Part shown: positions 12,020 through 24,400 of the stretch, piece by piece
Layout: every line of letters starts with the position of its first letter
Position numbering within the stretch: position 1 is the stretch's first letter
Assembly (NCBI GenBank): GCA_018806985.1
Contig: JADANN010000120.1
Location: 1,609,248 to 1,673,247, forward strand
DNA length: 64,000 bases
Reading direction: 5' to 3'
From: Angiostrongylus vasorum
Lineage: Eukaryota; Nematoda; Chromadorea; Rhabditida; Metastrongylidae
Position numbers and translations under genes: made by a program
The notes under the pieces: model-generated
Told to the model about the DNA's origin: nothing
The model's input: only the letters and a program-made list of their open reading frames with translations
Database searches by the model: none

Positions 12020-15000
12020 TTGCTGTAATATATCAAAGTTATTGTATGGGATGTGTAGGTGAAAAAAACTAAAATAGATGCAGCATAACTTGCAAAACAT
12101 TTTCAAATACTGAGAGCAATGTGTTTGCATGATGTACCATTGTAACATACAATACAGTAAATACTACCACACACGTTATTCATACCGATAGCCACGATAG
12201 AGCAATGTCTCTCCTACAATCTTCTTGTGTTCTCAATCCCTGCAGTCGTCTAGTCATCGAAGAATTGTTGTTAATTTTCGGAAAATCGCCACTCCTGAAA
12301 CAACTAGAAATCATGCGTTGTCCTATTCGTTAGTGACGCCGAAAAATCGCGTAGGCATTATGCGTTGTGTGAATGTTGTAAACGTGTAGTGGTTCTAGCT
12401 TAAACTAGAGCAGCAGACTGGGCAGTATTTTGACGATTTCACATATTTCCTTTCATAGGCAGAAAGAGCAATGCACCAAATCTATTGACCAGAGGTTCGG
12501 ATTCTTTTGAGTTTTTTTTATTGCGATTTGTGCTTGGCATGTATTTGCTACGTTTGTATTTGTGCAACTAAAACTTTCCGATACTTCTGATCTACAAAAC
12601 GTTAGTCTAGGTTTAAAAAGAATCTTTTGCGTTATCTCTTTGGCGAAAGCATCAGAACGACGCTGAGATGATGCTTAGAGGATGAAGAGACTTGTTACGA
12701 ATCTCTCTATGCTCAGATCCACCTCGTGTTGGAACGTGGTATTTCTTAATATCAGTTGATTATTGTTTTCCACTATGACCAAGGTTTTATTGTAGGCCAC
12801 AACAAAAAGGTTTCCTTCATTGAAGTTTTTTTTTCCAATTCCAGTTTCATTTACCTATTCTGCTAGAGTCTTTGTGCAAATCCCATCGACATTGTGTCCT
12901 GCTCAGTTGTCGATGAATAAATGTACATCACAACAACATCTAAGCATAAGTCAAATATCAAAAACAATTCTTCTTCGATATCCAAGTGCAGTTTGAGCAT
13001 TCCGTTCACGAATATGGGAGAGGTAGCGAAGATGTTTCTAACAGCTTCGCGTACCATTCTCATGCGACGATCCATTAGTTCCGTGATAAATGTTGATCTT
13101 GCTGTTGAATACTGCTTACATCGGCCATCTTATAGGTTTGCATTATCTCTTGTCAACATTGTTGTTTCCAACTCAAAAATTTACTAACAACGCGATGTTT
13201 TATGAATAAACTGGAGGTTATTACGTAACGCTGTCTCGACTACAAATCCTCCTTCTTTCGTCCTAGTTCAGAATTCTTACGCATGTGTTTCACTTTACTG
13301 GTTGCTATAACAGTCCTGGTAGCAGACAGATTAATTTGAAGTGAGGTTTACTGAGGTTACTACGTTGCTAACTGACTTGATCTTCAGGGATTTAAGGATA
13401 GCAGAACTAGGGGACAGTCTTGGACCTCATAAAAGACACGAGTAGCATATGTGGTTGCGAGAGGACTTCTAACATTTTGCGAGTAGTTTCCAGTACTTGA
13501 AAAAAACGAGAACACTTAGTGGCCTATGCTTAACTAGATGGCCGGTTTGTTTAAAAAGTTTCCTAAGCAAGAACGATCATTTTGACGCATGCCCTCTGAT
13601 ACCGTTCGTAGTTTTACACTAAAGAAAAGGTGATGTTAAATGTCACTGGCTCTTATGAACGAAAATAACCAAGAGTAACAGTAAAATGGAGGGATCCCAA
13701 TTCGCCAGCATAGGTCTAAACCTGTGTCAGAGCGGAGCCAGCGATCTACTCATAAGTACCGTTTGCCATGAAATAATGAAGTGTCAGGAGCAAGAGGCCT
13801 CATCTTGATCGTGCGATGATCTTCGTTCTCTCCCTCAAGTGTCCTCGCTGTTGTATTCCATATGATTACAAATGAGAAATTAATGGTATCATGTCTGTAC
13901 TGAGAGATCGTTTTTGAGAAATCTAAAATGATCAGACCTGTTCACAACAGATTCACAGTTGGTTTTCCTAGGAACAAAAGCATATTGTTTTTCCTCCCTT
14001 CTCTTTTTCTCCATTCCACTTTGTACACCTATTAATTAGTCGGTTGGGTCTGTGGAGATAAGAGATCTTCATGACGAGGTAAAGAGTTCGAAGAATTTCG
14101 GTTGTCAGTCTAGAGTCAACAGAAGACTGTTTGCTTCCCAGCGAACCGTAGGCGCACCAGCCTATATCCGAATCGATTCTGCCTTCCCGGCCACTTGACC
14201 ACTCTAAGACTTTCAACGGGAGGTTCTGGATAGATTGCGATGGATTCTAATCTGATGAACGTCGAAGAGTCTTTCCAGATCTGCATTCGATAGTTTTTCC
14301 ACTCTTGAATCTCATCTGAGATTCTCACGCTGCTCTAAATAGGATTCCCAGTGACTTAACTTGGTTACTTATTTCAAACAAGATCCAATGAAACTTTCAA
14401 ACCACTCTATTATTCTATTTAGCGTACCGTAGGTCGATGTTAAGAAATTTTGTCAAATTTGCGTAAAATCCTCGTCGAACACGCCTCATGCATTTTTCGC
14501 TAGTTAACGTTCGGATTAGGAGAAATTTAACGTCTAAAGAATTGATTGTTACAATACGTTTGGAAAAAGAACTATGTTATTTTATTCAACAATTGTTTAT
14601 GAAATGTCTAGCATAGGTCCTTCACCTATGTGATCATTTGATTCGTTTAGCTCCATTAATTCACGCAGTTCGGTTACGTTGTTTTGGTTATAACAAGAGT
14701 AATAGTGATGATTACTACTTCTGCGGCACCGGTGTTGGCAACGGTAATAATAGAAACGATAGTAGAAATATGGTAACTTCACGTCTTCAATGTTATCTTG
14801 CTTGACATTCGTCTGTCTGAGTATTGGGAATAAAACTCCAGCTAGTGGTATTTCATCCGCCTTCTATTGAAGCCAAGAGTTTACACTGAAAACTTTGATC
14901 GCAGTTTCTAACCAAATCTCAATATTCTTTGGTAATTATTCTTCACATCATTTGAGCTTACATCCTTCGCTGACGTCTTTTTTTTCAAGATTTCGCTCCC

Positions 15001-15388
15001 TTGTCAGTTAGTTAATTATAGAGAGGATTTGCATTGAAGACCTTTACCCATATTATTTATAAAGCAGTTAATAATCTTCTACACTATGTTTTATTTTGTT
15101 TCTACGTTCGTACAACCTAGAGATCGTTTCCATAAAATTTTTGTAATACTTCGATTGCTCAGCTGCAACTCAGCCGCAGCCTAGCACAGTGTTTTACACT
15201 CACTTTACTATTCCAGATATCTAACAATCCCTATGAGCTTAAATGTCTGTTTTTTTTTAAATTAGGTGTTGGACCGTTTTCCTTGTCACCCTGTTCCAAA
15301 ACCGCTATCCGTCCCACTTTAATTATTTCCGTTCACCCCCTTATTTTCATTTTTAACAGCGGCTCAATTTAGTTCCTTCTCAAAACTG
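12020..15388. other. Intergenic stretch without a supported gene
   Basis: It holds several short open frames on both strands (for example 12,863-13,187 and 13,968-14,328) but none with convincing flanking splice sites or a recognisable product. The strand-symmetric opening at 13,968-14,328 may be an old repeat. Upstream control elements of the following gene may lie here but none stands out. Confidence 0.4.
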
Positions 15389-15472
15389 GTGGAATTGAAT
15401 CTTCTACTTCAATCTTGTTGGTTCAGAACAAATCGGTGGAGTTGGCTTGTACTGGTTCGAATCGAGGACGTC

Positions 15473-18400
15473 ATGTCCGTTTCCATACATGACCCACGGA
15501 CCACACCACGTCACATCGCCGATCAGCTGCGACGTTTCGTTCTAGTCGACGACGCACCGCAACCAGGTTAAGCTATGTTCTCTTCGAGAAGGTTTTCAAA
15601 CCCTATCGTTGTGTCGCGTTTGTGTAATAAATTCGTATTAATAAAAATACAAATGAAAATATGCTTCATATGAGCATTCATGGTTGCCAAAAGCCGACCA
15701 GTTGTGACTTTTTTGGAAGCCGTTCAATTTGTGTCTCAGTCAAATTTTTTCACTTTTTCCTCCTATTGTTTCACTATGTGTTCCATCATAGCTTCTGTTT
15801 TAGTGAGAGCTATTTCTATATATGATGAAAAACGCCATTAACCTACTTCGTTCATTATTTCTTTTACTCTATGTGGGTATGGGTACAAAGGAAATATAGG
15901 TGATCGAAAAAATACTTGGTTGCATTTCCAATGTTTTAAGTTTTATGTACCGCCTATTCTTTTTCATGGCAAGGTACGATGTGAAGTGCAACCGTAGGGA
16001 TACTGAGCTATGATCAGATCTTGGGTACCTCGTTTGGGCTTCGAGCCCGCGATTCTCTTTACGGAGGGCTCACGTGGTATCGACGATACTAATCTAGGTC
16101 TTTGCTGTGCTTTTTCTCTCAGCTATTGCTTTACTTTGTTGGTGCTATCGGTAATCAGCCATCAATGAGAATGAAAGAAAAGGGAACAAATGAACATAAA
16201 ACAAGTTTTTAAAAAAAGTAAAAAAAAGGAGAAAAAAGCGTAAAAGGATAAACAAAAAGGGTATACCTCTCGGCGTTGATGAATCCCTGCCATGCATCCA
16301 ACCTCATCGAGCATCGTTGGAGGTGATTGAATGCATATCTGGCTTTTACAATGACTCGCGGTGGCCCACCGATGCATCAAGCCAGTGCTGGTATTCTCAT
16401 AGACAAGTCTGGTACCAGTTTGTCGACGTCGCAGTGATGGAGAACATGGCGGGTCTGGGGCGCGAGAATCGATCTCATGGGTATTGCAGGACGCCTCCGA
16501 TCACTGCCCCTACACACGCCGCTAAGAGGAACAGCATATGTAATAAACAGTAGTCAAGTAAGAAGCAAAAACTGTCTGAGAGAAGGTCAAAGCAAAAGCA
16601 TATGTTGGTGTGGTGGCTAATACGAGCTTCCGATGAGAGTAATCACGAGTGGGTTCAAAGCCCATCTGTGGTTCAAAATTTTCCTCATATTTTAGCACAC
16701 CTTTTAGTATATTTCACTAGGTCGAATATCACCGGCCTATTATAGTTGGTAAATAGATATTCGTCTGTGAAATGATTTCCATGATTTCTCTGCCCTATTA
16801 TGAAAATATAAGCTATTTAACAATAACTGAAAATGGACTCGTAAGATATTCCTCTTTTTCTTTTCTTTTTGTTCGCTCAGGAAGTTCTTGAGAATCTGCT
16901 AGATGATCTTTTCTGGATGAGAATGAAATCGTTTTACAGTCTTTCTTCAACAGATTTTCAGAATTCACTTACATCAATCGTTTCGTTGTTTTAAAATTAT
17001 TGTCCATCTTTTGAAACAACAAGAATTTTTTTCATGCATCACGTACACTTGTTTTATGTTTATGTCTGCTTTTTGCTCATGTGGGTAGTATCTTCATTCA
17101 TGTCGTTGGTATTAATTCCAGCTTCGCGAAACGCGATCTCACTCTCGGACGCTGGGTTCGCGCTGCTCGGCTTAAAAGGACCAGATCCTCGTCGACAACT
17201 CAAGGTTCGTCGTTGGCGAGCACTTTTAAGAAAGTTTGACAGTAGCTGTGCTTGTTTGTCAATTGGCTGACCGTTGACCGGAAATGTGCGCCCTTATCCC
17301 CTGCACCGGCAAGCAATGCGGTTTTTTTGCTTTCCTGTTATTCATAGGTTGAACTAGCTGACAACACTGCAGATGAAGTCTGGAATGTCGATTACTGCTT
17401 TTAAACTTTATGCTAACATCATATAATTACTTAATTAACAATTTCAATATAGTTTACATCTGCGCTTCCTTTCACACATTGGGAATTTTAGACTTCATCT
17501 GGACGGTCTTGGATTGTTCTAGTTTCTAGAACACAAGTTTAACATATTAAACTCTCGAAACAAAATAGTAGCTATTACCACTGTTGTTCATTTAGTACGC
17601 TTTAAATTATGGAACAAATAATCATCGCTCCGAAGCCTGAGCATTATGTTGAAGTCATAATTTCCATAAATAAGTGGAGAAGAATCCTAAGACGTAAGTC
17701 TTGAAAATCTCAGTGGTATTCAATTCGAAATTCAAGGATCAAGAGCAAAACACATTCTATTTATTACCTCGTCTTGTGTAGAACGCCAGGGCAAAGCGAA
17801 TCTCGTTGTCTGACAATTTTCGACGGAGAGGAATAAATCTATGGACTCTAGCGAAGTCATTTATTTAACGCGACAGTTCCACCCTCTAGGCAATTCTGTC
17901 CTCTAGTGCATCCATCATGATGTAAAACACTTTGTGCATTTGTGAGTCTCTTAGTGATATATTATGCATTCGCCTTCATTCAGGTCGAAGAGGTGACTGA
18001 ATGCATACTTGGCCTACACAGTGACTTGTAGTGACTTACTTATGTATCAAGTCACTGCTTTTGTCTTCCCAGACAACTCTGTCATCAATCTGCCGACCCG
18101 AACGAATGGAGGACTTGGTGAGCACAGGGCATGGAATCGAACCGACGACCACTTGTCACAACAGACAAGCATCTGTGACCATTGCGCCACACGCACCCAC
18201 GTGATAATGAATGGTATAGTGTTAATGCAAAAAATAACGGGGTAACTAAAAAGCAGGTCTTAATCCATTCAAGGTTATGGTAACTAAGCAGTGAATATAA
18301 CAAATGTTGCAGCTTAGGAGAACTTACAGTATCTAGTCTATAACATATACAGTTACATCCCTACCTTACTAACTTGGACGCTTTGGATGGCCCGGGCCGG

Positions 18401-21400
18401 ATGTGTGGGCCCCAGCATAATCTCCATTTTTTCGGAGTTTTGCTGGTTTATCCACCGTGGTTCCCTGGAGTCCTGAGGTCAGCCAGGCCAAAGTCTGCTC
18501 CAGGTCTTCACCACCACAGGCAGTCGCCGCGTCAGTGAATTAGAGGGAGACTTGCCACCATGCGACTAGTTTGATACCAGGACGGTGGTGGATCCTGATG
18601 TTCGTTTACTCTTAGCTGGGTTTTCTGATGGAAACGCCGGACTTGCTCTAGGCTTGGGAGACGCCGCCGGGAGGATGAGTATCTTGCTGTACATCGCAGC
18701 CCAACACCCAGGAGCACCTTCCAGCTGCGGTGAGGCAGTAAACCGTTGTGGGGCAGCGTACTTTAAAGGATTTATTTGTGGTGCTTTATTAAATCGAGAT
18801 TCTTAGGGTTTTAAGTTCAGATGTAATTTTAGTGCAATTTTTTTCTCGATATTCATGCAAGTTATCAAAAAATGAAACCGTATGAACACGCATATTTTTT
18901 GTCAAGGAACTTTTTTTTAAAGAACATTGTATTTATGTTGTTAAAATGTCAGGTGTCATCCGCTTACTTCTCATTTAGAAAGATGTGTTTTCCAATTTTC
19001 TTAATCTGGATTGAAATTTTGAGTCAATGTTTAAAGACAATGGCGAAAAAAGACGAACCTTTGCATCCAAACATGGTTTGAGACAGTTGAAATCGCTGCT
19101 ATTATTCGTGAAGTCTGTCGAAAGATTCGAATCATTAGACAATCAGGAATAGGAAGTGGGTGAATAGACAGATGACTCAATTGCTAGCCATTCTGATACA
19201 AGACGACTAAGAGGTCACTTGGCACCCTTCGTGCAGAAATAGTTTCGCCTCATTCCAGTTTTAAACAATGACTAGTTTGCTCGTTCATTTATTGCGTCAT
19301 CATAAGCAGTCGCCATTAACGGCATGTCTTTGTCAGACGTCTACAGTACCACTGCCAAGTCCGTTTCACAATCACATTGAAGCTCATATCGGCTTCCTTC
19401 CAGTTACCTACTCAGGGAGACCCCTCCAGCTAGTTTTACCAGTGCCACATAAATGGGATCATTCTTTTTTCTATGTCTAAGTGAGAAGAAAACGTGTTTG
19501 TTACTTGTTCGTTAAGAGACATCTTTTGCTGAATGGAATCGTCTGCAGGTTCTATGACCAGAGATTTGACCACTGTGTCATTTCTGGATCTATTCCTTCA
19601 CACCTTTGACCTCTCTGAATACACAGTTTATAACCTTGCGGCTGTAAAATTGCCGTTTATTTAGAATGTATTGGTAATGCAATAAGTTGATGTTTTCCTC
19701 TTGAGCAAACACGGATTTCTTTTTGAGCGGATACGGGCAGACACCGATCTATGTATTTTGCACTTCAATTGGCTGCCCTAGTAGATGAAAGAAATGAGAT
19801 AATTTTTATAGTCTAAACAGGGTGGGTAGGCGTAATGTCTTGTTTGTGTCAGTTACACTTCCTTTTTGAAGCGTTTTAGAACTTGTGGGCGAATCCCTAA
19901 GTGATAATTAATCTATGTGTTAGTTAAAGAGATCGCAAAAACGCCGCAGCAACGGTCTTCTTGAGCCAAACAGATGAATGTAAGATTCCGTATTCGCCAT
20001 TTATTAAATAGCTTCTTAAAACGGCGTGAGGTTGCCTCATGCTCCTCTTTAGTATACTGTACAGTTCTTTCTTTTTTGAGGACTATAATACTTTTATAGA
20101 ACTTTCTAGGTACACAAACGATGGATCATCGTATTTTAGGAGGCGATCCGTCTTGATTGCTCCCCCTTGTGCCGTAAATTTTTTTTACAACTGGGTCATC
20201 TTCTGATTAATCCGCCATGGTATTGTTTTCCCACATCGCTGATGCTCTTTGTGCCTTGTTTCTTCTTCGCTGACACTTTTCGACAAGTTAACAACGTTGT
20301 AAACAGAGGAAGGCTTGGTAGGAAATCTCCACCAGAGTTTATGCTATTTCTTCTAATAGAGCTACCACATTATTAGCTAAAGTGTTCGCCGGCCAAGAAA
20401 GAATGCTAAGGAGTGCTTTGAAAGCAGTCAAACGCTTCAAACGGAAGCAGGTTATAGGTAAAAGTTCCGACAAGACAAATAGTACCTTGGCCTGAGCTGT
20501 TAATCATCGAGTAACTAAAACGCCACCAGTAAAATAGCCACTGGTCCCTTGTGCGATGAAATGCTCAGATGGATAACAAAAGACACAATGAGCACCATGT
20601 TTTTTTGTACGAAGTTCTATACTTTGCAATTTTTTGCGAACAGTTCTCTACAAGTTCCCTCATGAGGATTTGATATATCGTAGGCAAATGTCTACTTTTC
20701 GTAGGTTTTACGAAACGGGTTGTTAATTGGGAGACCTTGGCAGAAGCTGAAGCCTGTAGTACCCGATACATGTCGTAGTTCGAAACCCATCAAAGTCATT
20801 TGCTAATTCAAGTGTATCTTGGAGAGTTGGCTTCCAGCTCAAGCAGAAATCAACCATATAGTTGTGTGGTCCTAATGGTGTGTCTCCTAGTGCTGTTGAG
20901 GAGACAAACTTTAAAATCAGATGTTAGGTTCACTATCTATCTATGAAAAATCGAAAGCTTATAAGTGAGTGTAGTTTTTCTGTTGAAATTCCTCATCACT
21001 GTGGAAGTTTCTCTATTACGCCTTCATTTAGAAGGCCGATAGCTGGACTTCACAGTCACTGCGGTCATGACTCTAGTCTTTCAAATCAGCGTTTATCTAA
21101 CCTGCTTGCAGCCCTTTTTTTATTATTGTACAGACTCAAGATTCGCAAGATTTTTCTGTGTGTGACAGTTATTACAAACAGTGTGGAGTGCAGCCTCTTC
21201 TCGAATAATATCGGGATGGTGGTGGTGGTAGAGACATCGTCCAAACTTCAAGAATCTGGACAGTTTGGATGTTCTTTAACCTATAACTCATATTACTGGC
21301 CATAGTCTCACTTAATGTGCCAATCATGTGGTGAGGGAACCTCTTCAAATACATTGGCATCATAAACCAGTTTTTTTCGACTTCGAAATTAGAAAAGTGA

Positions 21401-24400
21401 TTTTTACCATGTGGTCGAAATGGCTGTTCTCACTATAGGTGTGGTGATTTGACTTAATGTACAGTGAAGATCTCAGGGAAAAGTAATACCGTATCCTATT
21501 CCTTCTTATGATGCACTTAATTTCCTTTTACAATTTAGAATGTTCCAAAAGGCGACTCATATTCCCAACTTTGATATTCTTCCTTTCGCTAACCTCAATA
21601 TTCGTTAACGTGTAACGCCTCGACCTCGTTTTGCTTGGCTAGCCCAATCGAATGCAAGTAGTTTTGCGTCTGCTGTAGGCTTTGTGGTTTTTGGCGATAT
21701 AAAGAAACTTTCCAATAACTAGAGTGCTTTAAGTGTTGTGAAAATGACAAAATTGTGGAAAATACCCGTTCTATGGGCATGGATGATATGCATACCACAA
21801 TTTACTGTGTGTTACTATTGTCCACTCAGGCAAATACACAGCTGTAAATACTTGGATTTATTTTGCACCCATTTTGAGTCTGTTTCGGTGCTTTTTACGC
21901 CCGCACATTCCATACAGTGACCATAATGATTGAAATTAAATGACAGAATACTTCTTGGTCATGTTATCGGTAAACAACCTTTTTTGAAAAAAGGTTTTTT
22001 TATAAATCACTAGGTGTAGAGAGTAGTTTTTTGTCGCAGTCTCATTTCGATCTCATTTCTATTAGCTATCGAATAAATATACAAAAGTAAACCTCTGGAA
22101 CACACTGATCTGAATATGGACACCACAGTGTCCATACGGTCGTTTGCTCTAAACTGCCGTGGACACTATAGTGTCCGTGCGGGCGTTATGGGTTAAAGGA
22201 GCGTTCTATGAACAAGAATCTAAGCATCATATTATCCACACTCGTGATCTCATGCAACCCAACATGATAATGCTATTTTAAACCCCTCGACAATTTTATT
22301 GAAGGATTTCTCGATGCCGATCACCTTTTAAGTGGTCGTAGAGTGTCGAGTACACTCTCATTAGCTGCACCCGTTCACAAGTAATAATTGCTGATATTAG
22401 TCATTTTTTAATTCGGAAAGTAGAGACGAGTGACGGCCAAGTGAAGAGATCGAATCACACCTTCGTCGAAGTGGTGAGGAACAGGTGGATGTGTGACAAA
22501 GTACAGACAGTGCGAAATTCTGTGTGGAATCTTCTCTCCCTATTATAAGTTCCCTCATTAAAATAGATTTTTTTCGTTCCTGAGCTTTCATCATTGTCTT
22601 ATTGGAGTCAGTGATCAATTATTGATTGCACAATTTTTGATAACCACGTTGTTTTCTAAGATACAAAAAAAACTTCCAAAAAATTCAAGTCATTTCCTTT
22701 TTGAAGCACGAAAATTAAAAAGTATTTCGTTCAAACATGTGGAGAAAAATGGAAGAAGCATGTGAAAGTGTTTGAGGGAATCAATTAAAAACACAAGAAG
22801 AGTCACAGAAATGAGACGACATCGACAGTTTTGCAACAATTCTTAAATTGCTTCTTCAGATCCCAACATTTCTGCCAAGAGTTTGTTGCTAGACCGTTGA
22901 ATGGAATTGAACTTCTCAGCAGAGTGCTCAGCGTTCTCCAAGGAATCATCAACTCGAGATCAAACATCTTCATCGAAAATTTCTAACCTACTGTCAAGAA
23001 GTAATACAAACAACGACAAATAGGAAACGAAAAGCTGCGGCAAGTTTTTCTTCAAAGTCGAATGTTGTGTCGTTGTGCGGGACCACTAATGTAAACGTAC
23101 TGGTACCGTAACCCTAAGACATAGACTTCGTACGGTACTGAAATTCGTAGCAACTATATGGTTAAATGCACTGTATTTTAACCTTACTCTCCAAATAATT
23201 ATTCTCTTTAAAATCACTAACTTGCTCCTACGACATCACGTTATCCATTCGCGACCTTCTTGCAAATTTTATAATACTTGTGTTTTTCTACTAGGCTACT
23301 GTGGTCCGTAGTTTACGACTTTCCTTTTTCTAAAAATTATCCCATCATGGATGTTTTCAGGTAGCTGAAGCCGATTGTGTCGAGTGCCTCAAAATTCTCC
23401 TGGAAAAATCGGTAAGACAACAAACATATCAATACAAATATTTCCACAACATTTAATGCAAATTTTGCCTCAGTCTGGTGAGTTTTTCCAATAACAGACG
23501 AGGATTTCTTGATCATTAGAAAATCTGAAGAGTTGAGAACTTCACTGATTTATGGAAGAGGTCGTACAAGTCTATGAGTGATTTTTTTTCTTTCTTTGTT
23601 CATTTTTAAATTTGCTCAGGATTAAAATATTTGCAAGTGAAAACGAAATTTAAATCTTTTAAAGCTTCCCATACAAGCGTGCCAGTCGCAGAAACCAAAG
23701 AGAGAAGAACACCATTGCGTCCTCTTGGACGAAATGCTTCTTCCTCATTTGGTTTCGTGTTCGAAATATGATCCCTGACGAAAAAAAGAGTGAAGAAGGT
23801 TTACCTGGTTTCACAAGACCAACGGTTTTCCATGGTGGAATAGAAGACATTGTACTTTGTAGGTAAAGATCTCTAGATTCCAGTGTTTTTTTTAGGTAGT
23901 AATGATCAGAATAAGCTGAGAAATGTTGCATGTAGTTGAAATTTGTCATCGTTTTTTGCACAAAATGACTACATATGAGGGCATGCTGTCGCCTAAGTAT
24001 TAACTTAATATCACGAAATTTATGGAAAGCTGTACTCATTTAAGTGAACTCGTTTAGAGTCCACAGATTCTTGCCAATCTATGATTTTACAACAGCGAAA
24101 TTCCGATCTTCCAGACTTAACAAACGCGTTTCTTCACTTTTTTTGTTGACACTATTATCTCGAATACGGAAGAAGTTGAATAAGCCGAATTTTGTTGGGC
24201 AGGTTATGTGGACATCCCTCACTACATCCTCACTACATCATTTGTCTTCAAATGTCGCTGAAAATTTCAAAAAATTAAATTTCTTTCCTAATTTTCTAAG
24301 AATTTCGATTCTAAAGGAATTGAAGCTAAACGGAACACAAAAATGCTCACATAGGAAGTCTTATAACGAAGGTGGCAGCAGAGCGTAGTAGTTTCCAGTA

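Noticed and set aside
13968..14328. Overlapping minus-strand frames between 13.9 and 14.3 kb
   Set aside because: No splice context or recognisable product; patches shared with 53,930-54,120 suggest an old repeat.
23659..24388. Long open frames on both strands upstream of RTE copy 1
   Set aside because: Composition is AT-driven, no domain is visible, and the formin-like gene's reading chain does not pass through them.
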